64,000 bases of DNA from Nocardia sp. CY41. Lineage in GTDB: Bacteria; Actinomycetota; Actinomycetes; Mycobacteriales; Mycobacteriaceae. The stretch lies in contig NZ_VUOS01000024.1 in assembly GCF_009829325.1 (NCBI RefSeq), forward strand, positions 62,001 through 126,000, given 5' to 3'. Under the pieces are notes generated by a model. That model was not told the origin of the DNA and did not search any database. It worked only from the letters and a program-made list of their open reading frames with translations. Positions 34,306 to 42,970 of this stretch are shown piece after piece. A program made the position numbers and the translations under genes. Within the stretch, counting starts at the first letter, position 1, and every line of letters starts with the position of its first letter.

Positions 34306-34709
34306 GGCTGTGTCGAAGGCTGCGGACGCCTGTCGACCGACAGGTGTGTTCCGACTCGTTGCACCGTCTGGTTCATTTCGTAGGCCACCATACCCATATC
34401 GGCGGTCTCCGACGCCAGCAGCGCCAAACAGGCGTTGGCGCCCGCCGTGGTGACGAACAGCACCGCGCGGTCGAGTTCCACCACGGTCTGGCAGACCCCG
34501 CCCGCGTCGAAATGGTGGCCCACACTGCGGGACAGACTGTGCAGAGCCGATGCCATCGCGCAGAACCGCTCGGCGTCCTTGTCCAATCGAGCCGAATGAC
34601 CGATCATCAGCCCGTCCGAGGACAGCAGCACCGCGGACTGGGCACCGACCAGTCCGGTGACCAGCTCGTCGAGCAGCCAACCGATGCCGGTTCCCTGGGA
34701 GGTAGTCAT
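34302..34709 (-). CDS. roadblock/LC7 conservon protein (CvnB-like), 135 aa
   Basis: Roadblock/LC7 domain with the typical core GIGWLLDELVTGLVGAQSAV, LLSSDGLMIGHSARLDKDAE and VLFVTTAGANACLALLAS. These proteins act as regulators or activators of small GTPases. It lies 35 bases after the sensor kinase and is coupled to the DUF742 gene. In a full conservon its partner would be the CvnD GTPase, which is not in this window. Confidence 0.9.
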   Translation of the reverse strand: MTTSQGTGIGWLLDELVTGLVGAQSAVLLSSDGLMIGHSARLDKDAERFCAMASALHSLSRSVGHHFDAGGVCQTVVELDRAVLFVTTAGANACLALLASETADMGMVAYEMNQTVQRVGTHLSVDRRPQPSTQP

Positions 34710-34744
34710 CGTCGCCTTCCGAAGGTGGGTGGGGGAATTGCGGA

Positions 34745-37135
34745 CTAGTCGAGGTCGGGACGTTTCCGGCGCCCCTGCCGGGTCCCGTTCTCGATGGCAC
34801 TCATCAGATTGCGTGCTTCATCGGCGGTCCGCTGCCGCACCGGAGCCGCGGCGGGCTGCGCCGTCTCCGTCTGCTCCTCGGCAGATCGGCGGCGGCGGGG
34901 CAACGGCGGCCGGGGATCGGAAGCCGGACCGGGATACGGTGCGGAGCCCATGTCGAATCCGCTGGTGTCGTTGTGCGGAATCGGTGCCGGGGATTGCTCG
35001 GAGGGGGAGGTGAACCACGCCGACCGTCCCGTCGCCGGCGTAGGTCGAGACGGTGTGCTGTCGGGCACCGGTGCCTGCGCGGGTTCGACACGGTCGGCGT
35101 CGTTCTGCTCGCGCGAAGGCGTCTCCGATTGCAACAGAGCGCTCGGAATCAGCACCACCGCCCGGACACCGCCGTAGACGGATTCCCCCAGACGCACCGA
35201 GACACCGTGGCGGTGAGCCAATTTCGCGACCACGAACAATCCCAGCCTGGTGTCGCTGGACAAGGTCACCACACTGAAATCGGGCGGGTTGGCCAGCATT
35301 TCGTTCCGCGCGGCGAAGTCGGCTTCCGACATGCCGAGCCCCTGGTCGATGATCTCGATCGCCACACCGCGCCCGACCACGACGCCGGTCACCTCGACCC
35401 GCGCCTGCGGGGGCGAGAAGGCTGTCGCGTTGTCCATCAGCTCGGCCAGCAAGTGAATCACGTCGGCTACCGCGTTGCTCGACACCTGGACCTCCGGCAG
35501 TCTGCCGGTCTGGATCCTGGCGTAGTCGAGACTTTCCGCGACGGCGGCGCGGACCAGGTCCAGCAGCGGCACCGGCTTGCGCCAGCGCCGGCCCGGCTTC
35601 TCGCCACCGAGGATGATGAGGTTCTCGGCGTTGCGCCGGGCCCTGGTCGCCAGATGGTCGAGCTGGAACAGCAGCTCGAGCTGGTCGGCGTTCTCCTCTT
35701 GGCGTTCGGCCTGGTCGAGCAGGGCGAGCTGGCGGTGCACCACGACCTGGCTGCGATGCGCGATGTTGAGGAACACCGCGTTGACGCCCGCGCGGGTCTT
35801 CGCCTCCGCGACCGCGGCCGATACGGCCGCGACATGGGCACGGTTGAAAGCGTCGGCCACCTCGCCCAATTCGTCGGTGCCGAAATCGAGCCGCGCCACT
35901 TCGGCCTCGGAGTCGAGGCTCTCACCGCGCCCGAGTCTCTGCATGAGCTCGGGCAGCTGCTGGTCGGCCAGTTCCAGGGTGTCGCGCCGCAAGCGCCGCA
36001 TGCGCGCGATGAAGCGATTGGCCAGCACCAGCGCCGCGACGAACGCGAGAGTCGCGACCAGCAGCACCGCCGCGCCGCCGAGCATGGACTGCCGTGCTGT
36101 CTCGTCGCCGCGCTCGCGAGCGATGGCGTGCGCGTCGTGACTCTGGTCGTCCCACAGCTTCAGCAGGTCCGAACCGACCTGGCCGGAGGCCTCCTGCCAA
36201 GCCGCGACGTTCATGGGCAACGGTGTGGTGCGCGAGGTCGAGCGACCGCTCTGGGTCCTACCGGACTCGTCGGAGTCGCTGCCCGCTTCCACCGGCCCCC
36301 GCAGCAGCACCGCGTCCTGCATCGCGATCACCTTCTGGTAGGCCGGTCCGCCGGTGATCTCTCGGAGCTGGGCGAGGCGGGTGCCCTTCAACACTTGGGC
36401 GGAGTAGGCGACCTGACTGCGGAATTCCCCGACCAAGCGGCTGAATTCGGTCAGTTGCGCGGGCGTGTGCTCCTCGACGGTCAGCGCCACCGCGCCCAAC
36501 GTGTCCGCCATCGACAACGCTTCCGCCGCGCGCAGCGGCTCCACGCCGTAGCTCAGTTCCATGGCGATGTCGGCTTCCGGCGCCACCCGGGCGGCGAGCG
36601 TCGACGCGGCGATGATCGTGCCGATGATCTGGCTGAACGCGCCGAACACCTCGTTCGGCACGGCCTGCCGTGCGTCGACCCCGCCGCGCAACGTCGGCAC
36701 CAGCGCGAACAGTTTGTTGTAGCCCTCGATCTCGGAGGCGGACCCGCCGGGGTTCAGCTTGCGAGCGGCATCTCCTTTGGCGATGACCGCCGCGAGCGCC
36801 GCGTCCGAGCGTTGGCGCGCGGCGGCGAGCCCGCGGGCGACTTCGGTGTCACCGGCCAGATACAACAGCGACAGGCGGCGCTCCTCCTCGAACGACTGGA
36901 CCATGAGGATGGCCGGCACCGTCGTGCTGCTGGCCAGCTCCGCCCAATCCTTCGCCGCCTGCGCGGATCGCACCAGGTAACCCGCCGCGCCCACACCGAT
37001 CGTGAGCAGCGTGACGCTCGATATCAACACGATCGCCAGCAGCCGCACCCGGACACTCACTCGGCCACGGACGTCACGCCGGCTCGAGCGGATTGCTCCC
37101 ACAGCGGATTCGCGTAGTTCAGACCACTTGCTCAC
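34745..37135 (-). CDS. conservon sensor histidine kinase-like protein (CvnA-like), 796 aa
   Basis: Membrane sensor: short basic head, helix LLAIVLISSVTLLTIGVGAA at 32-51, an extracellular nitrate/nitrite-sensor-like (NIT) helical domain to about 330, a second helix GGAAVLLVATLAFVAALVLA, a HAMP segment, and a GHKL ATPase domain (ELMDNATAFSPPQARV, IIDQGLGMSEADFAARN, GLFVVAKLAHRHGVSV). A long Pro/Ser/Arg tail follows. As usual for conservon kinases no standard phospho-acceptor His box is obvious. GTG start at 37133-37135. First gene of the three-gene set. Confidence 0.9.
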   Translation of the reverse strand: MSKWSELRESAVGAIRSSRRDVRGRVSVRVRLLAIVLISSVTLLTIGVGAAGYLVRSAQAAKDWAELASSTTVPAILMVQSFEEERRLSLLYLAGDTEVARGLAAARQRSDAALAAVIAKGDAARKLNPGGSASEIEGYNKLFALVPTLRGGVDARQAVPNEVFGAFSQIIGTIIAASTLAARVAPEADIAMELSYGVEPLRAAEALSMADTLGAVALTVEEHTPAQLTEFSRLVGEFRSQVAYSAQVLKGTRLAQLREITGGPAYQKVIAMQDAVLLRGPVEAGSDSDESGRTQSGRSTSRTTPLPMNVAAWQEASGQVGSDLLKLWDDQSHDAHAIARERGDETARQSMLGGAAVLLVATLAFVAALVLANRFIARMRRLRRDTLELADQQLPELMQRLGRGESLDSEAEVARLDFGTDELGEVADAFNRAHVAAVSAAVAEAKTRAGVNAVFLNIAHRSQVVVHRQLALLDQAERQEENADQLELLFQLDHLATRARRNAENLIILGGEKPGRRWRKPVPLLDLVRAAVAESLDYARIQTGRLPEVQVSSNAVADVIHLLAELMDNATAFSPPQARVEVTGVVVGRGVAIEIIDQGLGMSEADFAARNEMLANPPDFSVVTLSSDTRLGLFVVAKLAHRHGVSVRLGESVYGGVRAVVLIPSALLQSETPSREQNDADRVEPAQAPVPDSTPSRPTPATGRSAWFTSPSEQSPAPIPHNDTSGFDMGSAPYPGPASDPRPPLPRRRRSAEEQTETAQPAAAPVRQRTADEARNLMSAIENGTRQGRRKRPDLD

Positions 37136-37792
37136 GGCTGGAAAATGCCTACCTCTGACACGGCCCCGCCCGACCCGGGCGGCACCTCACCTGTACCCGT
37201 CCGAAGAATAACGAAAGTGTAGCGGTTCGATCGCGAATCACACGGATTGATGACCCGCAACAAGTGAACCGCAATTATTCCTGAGTTACATAGCACATCC
37301 CGGAGTGCGACCAGAACGGCGCGTGACGTGCAATTCGCCGAGTAGTCGCGAGCGCAGCCCTTGTGATATGCGAGGTGCTCTTCCCGAAGTTCATGACTCG
37401 GAGCGATCCACTGGTGCTAACTTACCGCCTGTTCTGATCGTTTTCCGAAGTGGTCTCGACGCCGGGAGCGGTTGGTCGTGCTGCGCGATGGACCGGCCCG
37501 CGATGCGCGGTTCTCCTGGATACCCGCGCGGCAGAAGTACTTACCTGTGCGAGCGGGATCCGGGTGATGATATAGCGCTGGTTTCGGAATCGATTTCCCG
37601 CTGTTGGTGACATTCCGTCGTCCGGTGGCTTCCTGGTACCGGGCGTTGTTCCCCTCGGACCGGGGGTCGGTACCGAACTGTTTCGCCGCTGCGCGCGTTG
37701 TTCTCAGGCGGCGCACCGTCTCGGGTATCTGCTGCGCGATCGAGGCGATGTGACCGGCGCGCGGAACAGGTGTGCGGCGGGGCCGAGTCGGC
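37136..37792. other. intergenic region upstream of conservon and after the fusion gene
   Basis: About 657 bases. The AT-richer part at 37200-37300 is likely the conservon promoter. The open frames between 37300 and 37790 on both strands give Arg/Ser/Pro-rich sequence without recognisable motifs and were not called. No terminator-like hairpin was found after the fusion gene stop at 37793. Confidence 0.5.
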
Positions 37793-39601
37793 TCAGACGC
37801 CCCGCTGCTCGAGCGCGGCGGCAACACAGTGCAGTGTCTGTACGGGATCCAGTCCGGGGGAGTGGCGATTCCGGTGATCCGTGACCTGCTTGCCCGTCTT
37901 CCTTTCGGCCCATGGCTCGATGGCGTCGGCTGAGCATTCGAGATGGAGGCCACCGGGAACGGTTCCGGTGGCCCGGCAAGTTCGGAAGAACGCGCGGATT
38001 CCGTCGATGACGTCATCGATACGGAAAAACGGCCCGTGGCCGAGCCGTGTTCGGGGGGTCGCGGGCATCGGATCGCACATCCAGCAGACCGGGGTCTCGC
38101 ACGCCGCGGCCGCGGCGAACAACGCGGGAAGCGTGTCGAGGGTGCCTGCGACGCCGAGCCTCGGGACGAGAGTGAGCTTGCCCGGCTGCTTCCGCGGGTT
38201 CAGCGCTCGGCACAGCAACTCGACGTCGTACGGTGTGGCCGCCGGACCGAGTGCCACCGCGACCGGGTTGCCGACACGTGCGGCCACACGCATCCGGTCG
38301 CGCGCACGGTTGCCGGTGTGGTCGCCGATCCACAGCATGTGCGCCGAACGGTCCCACCATTCCCCGTGCGGGGCCTGCCGGGTCGGCGCGGCCACGTACG
38401 GCTCGTACGGCTCGTACGGCTCCCGCGAGATACGCGGGGGCGTCAGCGAAGTGTGCAGTTCGTGTGCCCCTGGTGGCGTCATCGCGGCGACGGGCACCAG
38501 GCCGCCGACCGCCAGGAACAGATCGCGACGCATCGGGTCAGGGCACCGATCCGCGGCCTGGCGGAGCATGGTCACGCACAGCGTGATGGGCAGGCGGTCG
38601 CCCGGCCACTCGGCGAGCATCGCGGCGGCGCGTGAGGATCCGGGGTGTCGCTTGGGCGCTCGTTCGATGGTGACGGTCGCTCCGCCCAGTCCGTGCGCCA
38701 TGACCGCGGCGGTGGCATACATCAGCGCCCGGTGGGTGGCGACCGTCCCGGTTTCGCCGCCGCACGCGGTGTCGTCCCGGCCACCGAGGTGCAGCACGAA
38801 ACCCTCTCCGCGCGTCGCCTTCGCCAAAGCCGCTGTCAGCGCGACACATTCGGCCGGATGGACCGGTGCGGGCAGAAGCCTCGAACGCTGGGCGCGGTCG
38901 AGCAGCGGTGCGGATAGCTCCCGCCTCTGCTCACCGACCCCGGGCTCGTGCGCCGCGAAGACCTCTCCCGGCACATCGAACGATTTCGCCCGCGTGAGTT
39001 CCGGTTCGTCCGACCACGGCGGATCGTCACCGGGCGCAGCGGCGTACTCGGGCGGGATGACGTCGGGATTGAACGATTCCCGGATGTAGCAGACCGGTCG
39101 ATCGCCGAGCAGCATGACGTAGGACCGCGTGGCGCACAGGCGACCGTCGGGCCATCTGATCACCCCGGTCCGCAGCAGCCGCCGTCGCTGGGACACTCCG
39201 CGGGAGATCAGGCCAGATCCGATCGGTACGCGCACATCGTCCACGCCGGAAGCGGCCGCGCCCGCACGCACGGCGACGACATAGTTGACGGATGCGGTGA
39301 CCAAGTCGGCGTTGACCAGGCACGAGCGTCGGACGATGAGGCGATCGGTACCGGACACACGCAAGACGTCGGTGACGGTGTCCGGCAGCCGGGCCGCGGC
39401 GATATCGTCTTGGCGCAGGACCCGCACCGTCAAGTCGGTGCCCAGAACCGCCGCGAGCGCGGGCGTGGTGAATCCGTCGCTCGCCAGCAGCGCCCTGGTC
39501 AAGGGATGGCCGAACCGGCCGATTTCATCGTGATTCGGGAAATCCGAGCCACCGGGCGGGCAATCACCCGGTGGCTCGGGGCCGGTGTGCGTGATCGTCA
39601 C
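37793..39601 (-). CDS. chorismate lyase-like / class II DAHP-synthase-like fusion, 602 aa
   Basis: Two domains in one frame. Residues about 25-185 resemble the DUF98/UbiC-like chorismate pyruvate-lyases, such as M. tuberculosis Rv2949c as I recall it: PLTRALLASDGFTTPALAAV, LIVRRSCLVNADLVTASVNY, PIGSGLISRGVSQRRRLLRT and LGDRPVCYIRESFNPDVIPP. Residues about 245-600 follow class II DAHP synthases: SAHMLWIGDHTGN, GNPVAVALGPAATP, LNPRKQPGKLTLVPRLG, CWMCDPMP and VPGGLHLEC. Predicted roles are release of hydroxybenzoate from chorismate and, nominally, the first shikimate step. Several catalytic positions of the second domain are replaced, so it may be non-catalytic or altered. GTG start; 50 bases after the halogenase stop, same operon. 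Confidence 0.8.
   Translation of the reverse strand: MTITHTGPEPPGDCPPGGSDFPNHDEIGRFGHPLTRALLASDGFTTPALAAVLGTDLTVRVLRQDDIAAARLPDTVTDVLRVSGTDRLIVRRSCLVNADLVTASVNYVVAVRAGAAASGVDDVRVPIGSGLISRGVSQRRRLLRTGVIRWPDGRLCATRSYVMLLGDRPVCYIRESFNPDVIPPEYAAAPGDDPPWSDEPELTRAKSFDVPGEVFAAHEPGVGEQRRELSAPLLDRAQRSRLLPAPVHPAECVALTAALAKATRGEGFVLHLGGRDDTACGGETGTVATHRALMYATAAVMAHGLGGATVTIERAPKRHPGSSRAAAMLAEWPGDRLPITLCVTMLRQAADRCPDPMRRDLFLAVGGLVPVAAMTPPGAHELHTSLTPPRISREPYEPYEPYVAAPTRQAPHGEWWDRSAHMLWIGDHTGNRARDRMRVAARVGNPVAVALGPAATPYDVELLCRALNPRKQPGKLTLVPRLGVAGTLDTLPALFAAAAACETPVCWMCDPMPATPRTRLGHGPFFRIDDVIDGIRAFFRTCRATGTVPGGLHLECSADAIEPWAERKTGKQVTDHRNRHSPGLDPVQTLHCVAAALEQRGV
38396..38422. repeat. three tandem copies of GTACGGCTC
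   Basis: A nine-base unit repeated three times without change inside the fusion gene. On the coding strand it yields the Glu-Pro-Tyr tripeptide repeat at residues 394-402. It sits where a standard class II DAHP synthase has its conserved active-site-proximal TSHEALLL-type helix, so it marks a variable, recently expanded insert. Confidence 0.8.
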
Positions 39602-39651
39602 GACCGGCTCCGAGCGGTGGCTGTCACGGGAAACCCGTTGGGATACCGGTG

Positions 39652-41127
39652 CTAGGAGGTGGTGGCGCCGGCCGCCGTCGGGGGAAGGACGGGGCGAGCT
39701 ACGGCGGCGACTTCCGCGTCCGTCCGTGGCCGGCCGGTCAGCCCGAGGACCGGCTCGGTCGTGATCCGCAACTGTTCTGTCGTAGTGTCCGCCAGAGGAT
39801 CACGCCAGTGGTCCCATACGACGGACATGTCCAGGTGACCCATGTATTCGAGGTTCGCCGACTCCGCGTGCAAGCGTTCGGCCGCGGAGATGATGGTCTC
39901 GGTCGCGGTGCGCTCTTGTGCTCCCGAGGACTCGTCCATGTCGGTGAGACCCGCCATGATCTCGGTGAACTGAGCCTGCTTGGTGTCGCCGCTGTGCCCG
40001 GTCGTCAGGGTGCCCGCGTGCGCGAAGTATTCCTCCGAGCCGACGTACTGCTCGTACATGCGCGAAACCAGGACCAGGAATCGCGTGTAGGCCCGGCGAT
40101 AGGCGTCCTCGTAGAAGCCGAGGGCGTCGGACTCGCTCAGTTCGCCGCGCAGGATCGTCGCGATCGCCGCCGCGGCGACCAGGCCCGAGTACGTCGCCAG
40201 ATGCACGCCGCTGGACAACAGCGGATCGAGGAAGCACGCCGCGTCGCCGACGACGACCCAGCCGGGGCCGCAGAACCGGTCGGAGCTGTAGGAGTAGTCC
40301 TGCTCCGCCTTGACCTCCGCGACCCGGCGCGCACCGGCGAGCAGCTTGCCCATCGCCGGACTGTCGCCGATGGTCTCCAGGTAGTAGGCCTCTCGACCTT
40401 GTTCCCGAAGCTTCGGAGCGGCTTTGCGCGCGGAGACGACGTAGCCGACGCTGTGGCGGCCGTCCGAGAGCGGAATGTTCCAGAACCAGCCGCCCTCGGG
40501 CGTGGACACGACGTTGATCGCACCTTCCGGACTGTCCGGATGTAGTTGTGCCCCTTCCCAATACGACCAGACGGCCACATTACGGAAAGCCGGGTGCTGC
40601 TGGCGATCGATGACCTGGTGTTTGGCGAGTACGCCGGCCCGCCCCGAGGCGTCGACGAGGAAATCGAACTCGGTGGTGTGCGTCCGGTCGTCACCGTCGA
40701 CGGTCCATTCGACAGCCGTGGGGCGGTCGCCCTCGAACAGGACGTTGGTCACCGTGGCCTGCTCGATCACCTGCGCGCCCTGCTCGGCGGCGTTGCGGAG
40801 CAGCAATTCGTCGAAGACGTCGCGTTGCACCTGCCAAGACCAGGCTTCCGCGTCCACCAGCTTGGACCAGTCCAGCAGCCAGTCGTCGTTCTGCCACTGG
40901 AAGTGGCCGCCCCGTTTGATCTGGAAGCCGTGCGCGGCCACCGCGTCGTAGGCGCCGGAGAGACGCAGGGTCGACAGAACCGATGCCAAGAGGCTTTCGC
41001 CGATGTGGTAACGGGGAAACTTATCTCGTTCCAGGAGGGTCACCCGGACCCCGGATTTGGCGAGCAGGGCTGCGGTGGTCGACCCGGCTGGGCCGCCGCC
41101 GATGACCAGAACGTGTGGATTGTCCAT
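39652..41127 (-). CDS. flavin-dependent halogenase, phenolic type, 491 aa
   Basis: FAD halogenase: dinucleotide motif GGGPAGS at 10-16, ERDKFPRYHIGESLL (32-47), GFQIKRGGHFQW with the Lys of the phenol/pyrrole-type halogenases, the diagnostic W-x-W-x-I-P motif WFWNIP at 214-219, and GDAACFLDPLLSSGVHLA around 294-311. Such enzymes use reduced flavin, oxygen and chloride or bromide to halogenate an activated aromatic ring, and need a separate flavin reductase, which is not seen nearby. ATG at 41125-41127 behind AGGGAG. First gene of an operon with the chorismate lyase/DAHP-synthase fusion, so the ring may be a hydroxybenzoate or a derivative. Confidence 0.87.
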   Translation of the reverse strand: MDNPHVLVIGGGPAGSTTAALLAKSGVRVTLLERDKFPRYHIGESLLASVLSTLRLSGAYDAVAAHGFQIKRGGHFQWQNDDWLLDWSKLVDAEAWSWQVQRDVFDELLLRNAAEQGAQVIEQATVTNVLFEGDRPTAVEWTVDGDDRTHTTEFDFLVDASGRAGVLAKHQVIDRQQHPAFRNVAVWSYWEGAQLHPDSPEGAINVVSTPEGGWFWNIPLSDGRHSVGYVVSARKAAPKLREQGREAYYLETIGDSPAMGKLLAGARRVAEVKAEQDYSYSSDRFCGPGWVVVGDAACFLDPLLSSGVHLATYSGLVAAAAIATILRGELSESDALGFYEDAYRRAYTRFLVLVSRMYEQYVGSEEYFAHAGTLTTGHSGDTKQAQFTEIMAGLTDMDESSGAQERTATETIISAAERLHAESANLEYMGHLDMSVVWDHWRDPLADTTTEQLRITTEPVLGLTGRPRTDAEVAAVARPVLPPTAAGATTS

Positions 41128-41236
41128 AGCGAACTCCCTGGAACTGCCGACAAGGATGGTGCGCCCGCTTCAGCGACGGAAGAACCCCCGGGGCGAGCCG
41201 CGGTCTTCGGCGCGCCCGGAAAAATATTGCCGCTGA

Positions 41237-41249
41237 TTAGCCATGCTAA
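41237..41249. promoter_or_regulatory. dyad TTAGC-CAT-GCTAA upstream of halogenase
   Basis: Perfect five-base arms with a three-base centre, about 110 bases before the halogenase start, inside the AT-rich block. Candidate operator. Confidence 0.35.
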
Positions 41250-41289
41250 CGGTGCACGGTCCGATTGTAGCAATTCATAGCGAAAGCTC

Positions 41290-41306
41290 AATAGTCACAG
41301 GCTATT
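41290..41306. promoter_or_regulatory. dyad AATAG-N7-CTATT upstream of halogenase
   Basis: Second inverted repeat in the same AT-rich block, about 165 bases before the halogenase start. A wider pair ATAGC 41277-41281 and GCTAT 41301-41305 overlaps it. Candidate regulator site. Confidence 0.3.
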
Positions 41307-41997
41307 TGGCAACTGTCGGACTATCGTCAGCGAGATTACTGAAGGGTTGCCAAAATCCCCGCATGAGACGGTCCCGGCCGGCCGAGGGCGCGCGGTGAGA
41401 ACGGCGAGGTCGACGGGTGCCGACATCGCGTCGTGTGTGGAAGCCGTTGCGGGGAGTAAGTTTCGCCAGCTCATTGCAGCCATGGCTGGGAAGGTGGGGG
41501 GTCTGGGGTAGGCGGCGATGAGCTGAGTCGTACGGTCATCACCCCTCTTTCCCTACGGATTCAGGATACGGGGGACGCTCGTGTCGCACGAGCCGTTCAC
41601 CCAGAGTTACCCTGCCGGTGGACCGGTCTGCACTCCGGCCAACTCCGGGCGACGGTCCGCAGTGGCGGATCATGTTGCGGCGCGGTTGATTTGCCCGACC
41701 TCGTGACCTGCGCGGAATGGAATGTGGCGGTGTCGGAGGATGGGACACCACGGGGTGATCTCGCGGCCTGTGTGAGGCTCGGTCTTCGTTCGGAAGGTCG
41801 CCAACGGCGACAGGGGGTGGACGAATTTCGTCGGCTGCGCGGATGGGATCCCGCGGTGCGGTGCTCACGACTCGGGCGTAGTGCGGTCATCCCGTGTGGA
41901 AGGGTGCCGCGCGGAGGCGACCCATTCGGTGCGATCCACCGCACTCGGAACCCGGGCGGCTCTCCATGTGAGAGCGATCAAAGCGAAAAGGCGGGGC

Positions 41998-42681
41998 TCA
42001 GGGAGTTTCCGGCGCTTCGTAGGCGCGCAGGAAGGTGTCGACCGCCGCCGCGGCCACCGCGTGCATCTCGGCGGCGGAGATCTTGCGGGTGCCCAGTCGC
42101 GAGCGGCCCTCCATCGGACCGGTGATCAGCACGAGGAACTGTTCCGCCGCGGTCGCCGGATCGCACGCGCGCAGGCGGCCGGACAGCGACAGGCGCGCCA
42201 GCCGGTCGGCGAGTGCTTCGGCAAGTTGGTCGGATGTGCGGCTGACGACGATGTCGATCAAGTCGGGGAATTGCGCGACCTGGCCGTAGGCCAGCCATCG
42301 CAGCGATCGGGACCGCTCCGCGCAGCACACCCGGATCAGCCGGTACGCCACGTCTTCCAGGGTGGCGCGAACATCGGGGTCCGGATTGCGCAACCGGTCC
42401 ACCACGGACAGATTCTCGGCCAGCACCGCGTCGCCTGCGGCCGTCAGCGCGTGCCGGAACAACGTCTCCTTGTCGTTGAGGTGGTTGTAGATCGTCGGTT
42501 TGGCGACGCCGGCCTCCTCGGCGATCTCCTGCACGCATGCCTGCGCGTAACCCCGGCGCGCGAACACCACGAATGCCGCGTCGAGTATCGCCTGCCGCTT
42601 GTCGATCCGCCCACGCGAAGCCCGCTGCCCGACCGGCGATGTCACCTCTGCCACTGTCGCAGTGTAGCGAACCCTCGGCAT
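41998..42681 (-). CDS. TetR-family regulator, 227 aa
   Basis: TetR/AcrR repressor with RQAILDAAFVVFARRGYAQA and the helix-turn-helix VQEIAEEAGVAKPTIYNHLN near residues 46-65; the ligand domain resembles the AefR/TetR_C group (EDVAYRLIRVCCAERSRSLR). Start taken as ATG 42681, because a perfect palindrome lies directly upstream of it; GTG 42654 is an alternative. It reads toward the halogenase operon, 870 bases on, and is divergent from a MetE-like gene, either of which it may control. Confidence 0.86.
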   Translation of the reverse strand: MPRVRYTATVAEVTSPVGQRASRGRIDKRQAILDAAFVVFARRGYAQACVQEIAEEAGVAKPTIYNHLNDKETLFRHALTAAGDAVLAENLSVVDRLRNPDPDVRATLEDVAYRLIRVCCAERSRSLRWLAYGQVAQFPDLIDIVVSRTSDQLAEALADRLARLSLSGRLRACDPATAAEQFLVLITGPMEGRSRLGTRKISAAEMHAVAAAAVDTFLRAYEAPETP

Positions 42682-42692
42682 TGTCTTTTCCG

Positions 42693-42716
42693 GCTGGTTC
42701 AGAATTCTGAACCAGC
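42693..42716. promoter_or_regulatory. perfect 24-base palindrome, probable TetR operator
   Basis: GCTGGTTCAGAA followed by its exact reverse complement, centred on GAATTC between 42704 and 42705. It ends 11 bases before the TetR start and would overlap its promoter or ribosome binding site. Its size and position are those of an autoregulatory TetR operator. Confidence 0.7.
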
Positions 42717-42970
42717 GCCGGACATGGATCCCGCGGAACTGCGCACGGGGCTGAACTGGCCGGTGCTGCCGCGATGACCCACGTCCACACCGGCCGCAGC
42801 GGCGGTCTCGATCACACCGCGCACGGCCACTGCGGCGGGGCATCGCGACGTTCCCAGTAATGGCGAACTACTGGCTATCGATCGGCCTATCCTGCTCGGC
42901 AGTGGCCGGATTCGGGTTTCGAGCGGGGTGAACGCCTGGTCCGTGCAGAGAACTACGTGTTGGACAGGCG

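Larger units (their letters stand above)
41128..41997. other. long intergenic region upstream of halogenase operon
   Basis: About 870 bases with no convincing gene. 41220-41345 is strikingly AT-rich for this genome and holds dyads; it is the likely halogenase promoter. The segment 41350-41990 is GC-rich with chance frames only. A short gene or regulatory RNA there cannot be excluded by eye. Confidence 0.5.

Noticed and set aside
37417..38016. 199-aa minus-strand frame after the fusion gene
   Set aside because: It overlaps the end of the fusion gene in another frame and has basic, low-complexity composition.
38395..38423. CRISPR or satellite origin of the GTACGGCTC repeat
   Set aside because: Only three perfect nine-base copies in frame within a coding region; a simple in-frame expansion explains it.
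41350..41990. Small genes in the GC-rich part of the halogenase upstream region
   Set aside because: Frames on both strands look random, with no convincing start or conserved motif.
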